Assembly (NCBI GenBank): GCA_009904025.1
Contig: WYEE01000117.1
Span: 1 to 8,165, forward strand
Origin: Thermogladius sp.
Lineage (GTDB): Archaea > Thermoproteota > Thermoprotei_A > Sulfolobales > Desulfurococcaceae
DNA length: 8,165 nucleotides
Direction of reading: 5' to 3'
Position numbers and translations under genes: made by a program. The notes below the pieces were generated by a model. It saw nothing but the letters and a program-made list of their open reading frames with translations. It made no database searches and was not told where the DNA came from. Of the stretch, positions 1-4,492 are shown piece by piece (within the stretch, counting starts at the first letter, position 1; each line of letters opens with the position of its first letter).

Positions 1-35
1 AACGGGGGGTTGAGGAATTCTCTTAAGCTCCCTCG

Positions 36-42
36 TTTAAAA
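36..42 (+). promoter_or_regulatory. TATA-like promoter element of the thioredoxin-fold gene
   Basis: TTTAAAA lies about 46 nt before the TTG start at 85. With the usual archaeal spacing of about 26 nt from box centre to start site, transcription would begin near 65 and leave a leader of about 20 nt that includes the GGGTG SD at 74-78. This is a motif-level inference from sequence only. Confidence 0.45.
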
Positions 43-84
43 GAGATCCCTGCACTCAATTCATCGTCTAGTAGGGTGTGATGC

Positions 85-447
85 TTGGAGGAGCCGGATG
101 TAAAAGCAGAGGTCTACCTGGTCCTCGGGTTCGACGAGGAGAGCGATAAAGCTCTAAGAGTGGCTTGGAACGTTGCGGAGAAGATGCTTGAGAAGGGTGT
201 TTGGGTTGTCGTAACACCGACACACGAGTGGCTGACGGATCCGATGCTAACTGAGATGTCGGACTACCCGAAAGTCTTTGTTAACGGGAGGTTGATGTTC
301 ATAGGCAGAGCCCCCTCGGAGGACGAGCTTGTGAAAGCCATTGAAGACAGGCTTGGCTTAAAGGTTAAGCCGAGAAGTGAGGAGACCGCCCTTCAGGGCT
401 TGAGAAACGACGAGGGGTTTCGTGAAGTAGTATTCACATTCGCGTAA
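85..447 (+). CDS. Thioredoxin-fold protein without any cysteine (120 aa)
   Basis: The protein looks like a small thioredoxin/glutaredoxin-fold domain. A beta strand (residues 8-15, EVYLVLGF) is followed by a helix (about 19-36), a second strand (VWVVVTP, 39-45), a proline at the cis-Pro position (Tyr61-Pro62-Lys-Val-Phe-Val-Asn-Gly), a hairpin reaching Gly74 and a final helix (SEDELVKAIEDRL). The place where CxxC would sit reads FDEES, and the whole protein contains no cysteine, so classical disulfide exchange is excluded; a binding or scaffold role is inferred. The start is TTG: GGGTG at 74-78 lies 6 nt upstream, and the in-frame GTG at 76 is followed at once by a TGA, so translation cannot begin earlier. 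About 30 residues after the domain have no clear motif. The gene stands alone and converges with the PfkB kinase gene. The fold call is fairly firm; the function is unknown. Confidence 0.75.
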   Translation: MEEPDVKAEVYLVLGFDEESDKALRVAWNVAEKMLEKGVWVVVTPTHEWLTDPMLTEMSDYPKVFVNGRLMFIGRAPSEDELVKAIEDRLGLKVKPRSEETALQGLRNDEGFREVVFTFA

Positions 448-647
448 TCCGCCTGTTTTAAGCTTATAAGGGTGTTTCAACAAAAAAATTATTGCAGAGC
501 GGGGTTCACCCGAGGTATTGGGAGCTAAACTGGTAGTTTGCGAGAAATCCAATAAGAGAATTTAACAAACAGGGCTTTTTCAGGAACCCCGATAATCACA
601 GTGTTTTCAAAGTATCCCGGGGGAAGCCGTTTGACGTACAGTATTTA
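448..647. other. Convergent intergenic region with possible small-RNA unit
   Basis: Neither flanking gene needs a promoter here, yet a CTTATAAG box lies at 463-470 on the plus strand. Downstream are three nested or adjacent inverted repeats: CGGG/CCCG (500-503 with 509-512), TATTGG/CCAATA (516-521 with 549-554), and within the latter GC-AAACT/AGTTT-GC (524-531 with 535-541, one bulged T). AAATT (486-490) could pair with AATTT (559-563) to close the whole set, and a T-run follows at 576-580. These could be a small RNA with terminator or simply the terminators of two convergent genes. The stems are AT-rich, which argues against a stable RNA in a hyperthermophile. I see no coding potential and no tRNA or C/D box features. 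Confidence 0.3.
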
Positions 648-1496
648 CTAGAAGTTTAAGAAGGGTGAAACCCCGCGATGAAGCAACTTATCCTCCCCAC
701 GGCTAAGCCACCGATCCGTCTCCTCCAACGCTGATTCAACAGCCTCCCTAGGCTTCAGGCCCTTCACGATCCTTAGAAACAATTTTCCTAGGAAGTAATC
801 CCCTGCCCCTGTCTTATCACAAACTCTGCTTCTCTCAGAGCCAACTTCGCTCACTGAGCTGCCTGTTACTAGTATAGGCGGTTTAACCCCTTCTGTGACG
901 ACGACCAGGGACTCCTTCACCAAACCCCTCAACCTCCGCAAAGCGCTGTGCTTGCTCTCAGCCTCTGTTAGAGCGATAGCCTCCTCTACATCCATGTGAA
1001 GGATGTCGAATAAACCGATCACATCGATTAGAAGACCGCCACCCTTATACCCCAGGAAACCCCGCCTCCTCTCCCTTACAAACCCCTGGATATCGCCCGC
1101 TAGAATAATCGATTTAACCCTCAGCTCTTTCAACAAGCTAAAAGATATCTCGCCCAGGACAGGGTTGACTATTGTGTAGCATACCCCCGTATGGGTGTCA
1201 CCGCTTGTGAGCTCCGGCGAGATCTCTAGAACCTCCATTACACGGCTTGAGTCAAGGTATGTTATCTTGAAAACCATGGGGGAGGCAGAATAGGATGAGT
1301 TAGCCTTGAAAAACCACAGCTTGTTCGCCATGAAGAGCCAGTGGGGGCCTACCGAGTAGATCTCGGGTTGAACCCCTTCGTCTAGTAAAGCCATAGTCGA
1401 GTAGTAGACTCCCCCACCATACCTGCGGGCTACACCTCCCCTCGAGTGAACGTAGTCCACAGTGGGGTTCCCGTATACGCAGACCCTCCTCAACAT
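648..1496 (-). CDS. PfkB-family (ribokinase-like) carbohydrate kinase
   Basis: This 282-aa protein belongs to the PfkB/ribokinase superfamily, ATP-dependent kinases that phosphorylate a sugar, nucleoside or polyol hydroxyl in the cytoplasm. The N-terminal GNPTVD (residues 9-14) and the GGGV stretch (27-30) match the substrate-binding first signature region. Further signs are GDIQGF (134-139), VVTEG (199-203, the usual TxG nucleotide-site strand) and the diagnostic DKTGAGD (227-233), where Asp233 is the expected catalytic base and GAG forms the anion hole. The usual Asn-x-x-Glu motif reads HMDVEEA (167-173), so Asn is replaced by Asp. The lid region is short, and length is at the low end for the family. 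The substrate cannot be read from sequence; sugar, nucleoside and inositol kinases are all possible. The ATG start is supported by an in-frame stop just upstream. The gene follows the zinc-protein gene by 11 nt, so the two are probably co-transcribed. Confidence 0.88.
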   Translation of the reverse strand: MLRRVCVYGNPTVDYVHSRGGVARRYGGGVYYSTMALLDEGVQPEIYSVGPHWLFMANKLWFFKANSSYSASPMVFKITYLDSSRVMEVLEISPELTSGDTHTGVCYTIVNPVLGEISFSLLKELRVKSIILAGDIQGFVRERRRGFLGYKGGGLLIDVIGLFDILHMDVEEAIALTEAESKHSALRRLRGLVKESLVVVTEGVKPPILVTGSSVSEVGSERSRVCDKTGAGDYFLGKLFLRIVKGLKPREAVESALEETDRWLSRGEDKLLHRGVSPFLNF

Positions 1497-1507
1497 CGTG
1501 GGGAACC

Positions 1508-1765
1508 CTACTTACCCTTCCCCCTGAAAGCATTTCTCGCATGGAACTCTTTCAAGTGGTATATCAGGTCATCCACAGTGTAGAAGAATATCGGGTTAGA
1601 CCCTTCCCCCTGCCCGCCGCCAAGGCAGGCCTGGCGGGCGTCAACGCATATAGGGCAGGCGATCATACCGGTGATCCTGTCGCGGCAAGTCCAGAAAACA
1701 ATCCCGTGCGACTCGACCTTAAACTTCTCCCACCTAGGCTCCCATGTATAACTCAATTGAAACAA
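1508..1765 (-). CDS. Small C2H2-like zinc-binding protein, function unknown
   Basis: The 85-aa (or 82-aa) protein has a central CPIC (Cys37, Cys40) and a C-terminal helix DLIYHLKEFH with His70 and His75, giving C-x2-C-x29-H-x4-H, which is compatible with one zinc site of C2H2 type. Cys27 and Cys47 are extra candidate ligands. The loop between the ligand pairs is long and glycine-rich (LGGGQGEG), and the tail is basic (RGKGK). The N-terminus is aromatic (YTWEPRW). Two TTG codons compete as start: 1765, which would have almost no leader, and 1756, which has AGGGG about 9 nt upstream; I slightly favour 1756. The gene is the first of a pair with the PfkB kinase 11 nt downstream. Nucleic-acid binding or a regulatory role is possible, but I do not recognise a named family. 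Confidence 0.72.
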   Translation of the reverse strand: MFQLSYTWEPRWEKFKVESHGIVFWTCRDRITGMIACPICVDARQACLGGGQGEGSNPIFFYTVDDLIYHLKEFHARNAFRGKGK

Positions 1766-1770
1766 CCCCT

Positions 1771-1794
1771 TGGATTAATCCATCCCGAAGGGAT
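1771..1794. promoter_or_regulatory. Inverted repeats between TATA box and start; candidate operator
   Basis: TGGATTAATCCA (1771-1782) is a perfect 12-bp palindrome. It is followed directly by ATCCC-GAA-GGGAT (1782-1794), a 5-bp inverted repeat with a 3-nt spacer. Both lie between the minus-strand TATA-like box (1794-1800) and the TTG starts at 1765/1756, where a repressor would block transcription initiation. The second repeat could alternatively form a hairpin on either strand. An operator function is inferred from symmetry and location only. Confidence 0.35.
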
Positions 1795-1800
1795 TTAATA
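1794..1800 (-). promoter_or_regulatory. TATA-like promoter of the zinc-protein/PfkB unit
   Basis: On the minus strand this reads TATTAAA. The expected start of transcription is near 1770-1772, leaving about 5 nt before the TTG at 1765 or about 15 nt before the TTG at 1756. The second option resembles the leader length inferred for other promoters in this window and supports the shorter protein. Confidence 0.45.
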
Positions 1801-2086
1801 CGTTTGCTAACAGAGGACTTCCGCCTAGATGACACGGGAATCTCTGCGGGCAATCATATTGACACGAGGGTTCTCCTGGTATCTAGAGGGGGAGGTTGTT
1901 TGAATTAGGGCAACCCGCCTCCCGCGGTTCTCACAGTCTATTCCAAAGAGCGTTGCTGAGCAACCAGCTTGACCTGGAGGGTGCGACCCCGAAATCTATC
2001 TCACTCCAAACCATGCTAGCCTGAAACCCCACGGCGGCACTACGATCTTCAGGGAGCTGGTTCCCAAAGAGGTCTCTAAACACTGT

Positions 2087-2142
2087 TCAGCCGGTTGATC
2101 CCTCTTCATCGCTTCTACTCGGCGGCCTAAAGTATTCATCAC
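2087..2142 (-). ncRNA. Dual-guide C/D box sRNA targeting 16S rRNA
   Basis: Read on the minus strand, the element has every box of an archaeal C/D sRNA in order: box C GTGATGA (2142-2136, perfect RUGAUGA), a 13-nt guide ATACTTTAGGCCG (2135-2123), box D' CCGA (2122-2119, one change from CUGA), a 6-nt linker, box C' GCGATGA (2112-2106, one change), a 15-nt guide AGAGGGATCAACCGG (2105-2091) and box D CTGA (2090-2087, perfect). The 56-nt core matches the usual 50-65 nt. The D guide is complementary to CCGGUUGAUCC, the conserved 5' end of archaeal 16S rRNA, over 11 nt (12 if the next base is C). The rule of the fifth nucleotide upstream of box D points to the first U of GGUUGAUCC, about E. coli U13. 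The D' guide pairs 9 nt with GGCCUAAAG, pointing to the second C, about E. coli 570. Such RNAs assemble with L7Ae, Nop5 and fibrillarin to direct 2'-O-methylation. The rRNA sequences are recalled, not present in this window. Box C overlaps the preceding gene's stop codon. Confidence 0.88.
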
Positions 2143-2324
2143 TCCTTTATAGACCACCTGAAATAGTCTCTTATAATATTCCACGCAAGGGAAGCCTCGC
2201 TGATTCTAATCTCTGCTTCTATCCTCTTCAACTTCATCCTTCTGATAATGAACTCGAGGGAAAGCCTCCTCAACTCGTCTAGCTCCACACTTATCGACTC
2301 ATAGTGCTTTATCTCCTCGGCCAA
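2139..2324 (-). CDS. Small helical protein of unknown function (61-64 aa)
   Basis: The protein is short, highly charged and predicted to be almost entirely helical (for example EEIKHYESISVELDELRRLSLEF and RRMKLKRIEAEIRI), ending in an aromatic stretch NIIRDYFRWSIKE. It has no cysteine, no signal peptide and no motif I can name. An in-frame GTG at 2333 overlaps the TGA of the hydrolase gene (GTGA, 2333-2330), but TTG at 2324 lies exactly 6 nt beyond that GTG. By analogy with other genes here, GTGAT is more likely the SD and TTG the start. The tight coupling means both proteins are made from one transcript, and a helper or partner role for the hydrolase is only an inference. Its stop codon TGA lies inside box C of the following sRNA. 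I consider it a real gene because of its position and helical composition, but it is not a known family. Confidence 0.65.
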   Translation of the reverse strand: MAEEIKHYESISVELDELRRLSLEFIIRRMKLKRIEAEIRISEASLAWNIIRDYFRWSIKE

Positions 2325-2329
2325 ACCTA

Positions 2330-2977
2330 TCACGATGGTAGCGCAGGAACTATTATTTTACCCTTGAAGTCCTCGAGTTTAAAGCTGTTCGAGTCCAGCC
2401 TAGCTACATCGTATCCCTTAACATGCTTCAGGAAATCGTCGACCGGCGTGAGGGGCAGGTTTAAACCCCTGACCCAGTAGTGTATCGGCATCACGTTCAC
2501 TGGTTTAACCTGGCTGACGATCTCCCACGCCTCACCAGCATCGATGGTGAAAGTCCCTCCCACAGGGGGCATTAGCAAGTCTACTCCTTTAAGCTCGTTT
2601 AGAACCTCTTGTGAGGGGATGTGGCCTAAGTCTCCTAGATGGGCTACCTTGAAGCCCCCGGCTCCCACAACGTAGACGTAGTTTCTACCACGCCTCCTGC
2701 CCTGGGCTTTGTCGTGGTATGTTAATAGCCCTTTGACGTACACGTCGTCAAGCCTGCTCTCGCCCGCGAACTCTATTAAAACCCTGCTCTTATCCTTCTT
2801 GACAACCTCGACGGCGTTGTGGTCGAAGTGTGTGTGGGTTACGAGAATTAGATCCCCTTTAACGCTAGGCGGATTCAGCCCCAGGCTACCCCCGTCGTGG
2901 GGGTCGAATACAATAGTGTACCCGCTTGACAGGGTTAAGGATACGCATGCGTGGCCGTGCCAGGTTACAGTAACCAA
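2330..2977 (-). CDS. Metallo-beta-lactamase-fold hydrolase (UlaG-like/UPF0173-like)
   Basis: Residue numbers count from the in-frame GTG at 2986. The protein has the MBL-fold metal site: the N-terminal TWHGHACV typical of the UlaG-like group (His12), THTHFDH (His51, His53, Asp55, His56), HLGDLGH (His116, Asp118, His122) and MPIHYW (His169), with PPVGGTFTID (140-149) between the last two. All ligands for a binuclear zinc or manganese site appear present. Family members include L-ascorbate-6-phosphate lactonase and many uncharacterised archaeal hydrolases; the substrate is not deducible. At 215-218 aa the length is normal for the single-domain group, with no RNase-type beta-CASP insert. I prefer TTG at 2977 because GAGGTG lies 6 nt upstream and the resulting N-terminus MVTVTWHGHA matches the compact family start. 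It is first in the unit with the small helical protein and the C/D sRNA, and divergent from the glycosyltransferase gene. Confidence 0.88.
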   Translation of the reverse strand: MVTVTWHGHACVSLTLSSGYTIVFDPHDGGSLGLNPPSVKGDLILVTHTHFDHNAVEVVKKDKSRVLIEFAGESRLDDVYVKGLLTYHDKAQGRRRGRNYVYVVGAGGFKVAHLGDLGHIPSQEVLNELKGVDLLMPPVGGTFTIDAGEAWEIVSQVKPVNVMPIHYWVRGLNLPLTPVDDFLKHVKGYDVARLDSNSFKLEDFKGKIIVPALPS

Positions 2978-2992
2978 AACCCGCACCTCACA

Positions 2993-3000
2993 CTAAAATA
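2993..3000 (+). promoter_or_regulatory. TATA-like promoter of the glycosyltransferase gene
   Basis: CTAAAATA on the plus strand predicts transcription from about 3023, giving a leader of about 16 nt to the TTG at 3039 that includes GGTG at 3029-3032. The box overlaps the predicted start region of the divergent minus-strand transcript. Confidence 0.45.
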
Positions 3001-3012
3001 GCTCCAACCAAT

Positions 3013-3020
3013 CTATTAAG
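3013..3020 (-). promoter_or_regulatory. TATA-like promoter of the MBL hydrolase unit
   Basis: CTTAATAG on the minus strand predicts transcription from about 2991, giving a leader of about 14 nt to the TTG at 2977 with the GAGGTG SD inside it. It is interleaved with the plus-strand TATA box, so the two promoters face away from each other across shared DNA. Confidence 0.45.
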
Positions 3021-3038
3021 TCTAACCTGGTGTTCGTA

Positions 3039-4445
3039 TTGGACGCTTTAACACTCACCGGTTTAATCGGAGTCGCCCTGCTCTTCCTCCCCTCCACGGT
3101 TTTCCTATTAACATACAGCATCCTAGGCTTCCAATCAAAGAGGTACCGCGAGAAGAGGAGCCTCGGACAGTATTCAGGCGAGGTAGTCTCAATCATAATA
3201 CCTGTGAGAAGAGAGCCCGTTGAATATATTGAGAGAGCTCTCGCGAAGCTCGCAGAGTTGAGAAACCTGGTTAACATTGAGGTGATCATAGTCTCAGACG
3301 ACCCACCTGAATTTCTAGGCGAGCTTAGAAGACTGGCGGATAAGTGGAGGGGGGTTCTGAAAGTAAACTACATTTGGAGGATGGAGCCGAGGGGTTTTAG
3401 AGCGGGTGCTCTGAACACGGGTCTCTTTGCCTCTACTGGAGACTACGTCTACGTGATGGACGTGGACTCCTTCTTCGACCCATGCCTCATCACAAAGGGG
3501 GTCTCCCTCCTGAAATCAGAGGAGAGGCTTGCAGCCGTGGTAGGCAGGTGGAGCGTGTGGAATACTGGTAGCAGGCTGAGCGATGCGATAGGAGTCAACA
3601 TGGACTACGTTGTGAACGTTTTGTTCAAGGCTAGATCAGCGCTAGGGTTAAGCGTGTTCCCACTAGGCACGGGGACAATATACAAGGCTTCCATACTTAG
3701 AGACGTGCTGAAGGGTTGGGATGAGAACAGAATACAAGACGACATGGATCTAGGTGTTAGGTTGCACCACAAGGGCTTCTCAGTGGAGTACCTTGACTCA
3801 TGTAGAGTATATGTTGAGGCCCCAACAAGGTATAACTCGCTGAAGCTGCAGCAGGAGAGGTGGGCCTACGGGGCGACAGACGTTGTTTTATCGAGGCTTG
3901 GACTTATACTTGAGAGCCCCCTCAGCTTAGCGGGCAAGTTGGAGTCGATCTTCTTCCTCAGCCAGTACATCACTATCCTCTTAATGTGGATTGGGTTCGC
4001 TTTAACCGTTGTAGCAAGCCTTCTAGCGGGAGTGGATTTTGCTTCAAGATACCTATACATGCCACTAGCCTGGCTGTTGGCAGAGGCTGTTTTCAGCCTC
4101 GTTGAGTTGAAGATGCTGAAAGGGGATTACAAGTTCAAAACAGTCAACCAGGGCAGGATAGCCGCTGTCACTACAGCCCTCTCCACGCCTGTCCTGAAGG
4201 GGGTTGTTAAAGCACTCCTCAGAGTGAGACAGGAGTACAAGAGGACTCCTAAAGGGTTCTTCGAGAAATCGTTCATTGGAAGAGGTTTGTCAGGTGAGAT
4301 CGTCCACACAACCCTCCTCGTCGCGACGCTAGCCCTTATACTGCCACGTAGATATACTGCCCTAGCCCTTGTTACATGTATGTATCTTGCAGGACTTGTT
4401 TATACTTTAATAAGGTGGCCTAAAGATATACTCCAGTTGGGGTAG
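3039..4445 (+). CDS. Membrane GT2-family processive-type glycosyltransferase
   Basis: Residue numbers count from the in-frame GTG at 3030. The protein has one N-terminal membrane segment (about 9-32), a cytoplasmic GT-A catalytic domain and three or four C-terminal membrane segments (about 307-332, 341-360, 425-440, 442-462), the layout of cellulose-synthase-like GT2 enzymes. The catalytic features are all present: VVSIIIPVR (52-60), VSDD (88-91) binding nucleotide, DVDS (Asp144 and Asp146, the DxD metal site), GTGTIYK (213-219), IQDD (235-238) with the likely catalytic base, and QQERW (274-278, the QxxRW motif of processive enzymes). It probably transfers sugars from UDP- or GDP-sugar to a growing polysaccharide or a lipid-linked glycan at the membrane; product and donor are unknown. 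TTG at 3039 is preferred because GGTG at 3029-3032 stands 6 nt upstream and looks like an SD. No accessory synthase genes are adjacent. Confidence 0.88.
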   Translation: MDALTLTGLIGVALLFLPSTVFLLTYSILGFQSKRYREKRSLGQYSGEVVSIIIPVRREPVEYIERALAKLAELRNLVNIEVIIVSDDPPEFLGELRRLADKWRGVLKVNYIWRMEPRGFRAGALNTGLFASTGDYVYVMDVDSFFDPCLITKGVSLLKSEERLAAVVGRWSVWNTGSRLSDAIGVNMDYVVNVLFKARSALGLSVFPLGTGTIYKASILRDVLKGWDENRIQDDMDLGVRLHHKGFSVEYLDSCRVYVEAPTRYNSLKLQQERWAYGATDVVLSRLGLILESPLSLAGKLESIFFLSQYITILLMWIGFALTVVASLLAGVDFASRYLYMPLAWLLAEAVFSLVELKMLKGDYKFKTVNQGRIAAVTTALSTPVLKGVVKALLRVRQEYKRTPKGFFEKSFIGRGLSGEIVHTTLLVATLALILPRRYTALALVTCMYLAGLVYTLIRWPKDILQLG

Positions 4446-4450
4446 CCCGC

Positions 4451-4458
4451 CTTAAATT
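4451..4458 (+). promoter_or_regulatory. TATA-like promoter of the helicase gene
   Basis: CTTAAATT lies in the 47-nt gap after the glycosyltransferase gene. It predicts transcription from about 4480, with a leader of about 13 nt carrying AAGGGGT (4482-4488) just before the ATG at 4493. The nearby TTTTAT (4465-4470) is an alternative box that would give a leaderless message, or it may serve as a T-rich terminator for the preceding gene. Confidence 0.4.
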
Positions 4459-4492
4459 CAAATCTTTTATGAGTAGAGTAGAAGGGGTTTGA

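Larger units (their letters stand above)
1766..2086. other. 321-nt stretch without a supported gene
   Basis: Apart from the promoter and inverted repeats at its left end, I find no convincing gene. It has short hairpin potential: GTTGC-TGA-GCAAC (1952-1964), and GGGAGGTTG (1890-1898) against CAA (1911-1913) plus CCTCCC (1918-1923) with a 4-nt bulge. There is no tRNA cloverleaf and no recognisable C/D box set other than the one ending at 2087. Short open frames on both strands lack SD sequences and family features. It may hold the 3' trailer or terminator of the upstream minus-strand unit. Confidence 0.5.

Noticed and set aside
500..512. GGGGTTCACCC, which resembles a tRNA T-arm
   Set aside because: The 5-bp stem and 7-nt loop do not form in any register, and no acceptor, D or anticodon arm is found around it.
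1541..1798. Open plus-strand frame opposite the zinc-protein gene
   Set aside because: It is antisense to a gene with CxxC and HxxxxH features, a promoter and an operon partner; the plus-strand product has no recognisable features.
1890..1935. Bulged hairpin followed by ACA, resembling an H/ACA guide RNA
   Set aside because: The distance from stem to ACA and the lack of a lower stem before ACA do not fit a pseudouridylation pocket.
1996..2139. A 47-codon minus-strand frame beginning with ATG at 2139, right after AAGGAG and overlapping the small gene's stop (TGATG)
   Set aside because: The SD and ATG are attractive, but the first 17 codons are exactly the C/D sRNA, whose boxes and guides explain the sequence better. 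The remainder has no family resemblance.
3487..3493. Perfect box C heptamer (GTGATGA on the minus strand) inside the glycosyltransferase gene
   Set aside because: No CTGA box D follows within a normal distance, and the plus strand encodes conserved glycosyltransferase residues here.
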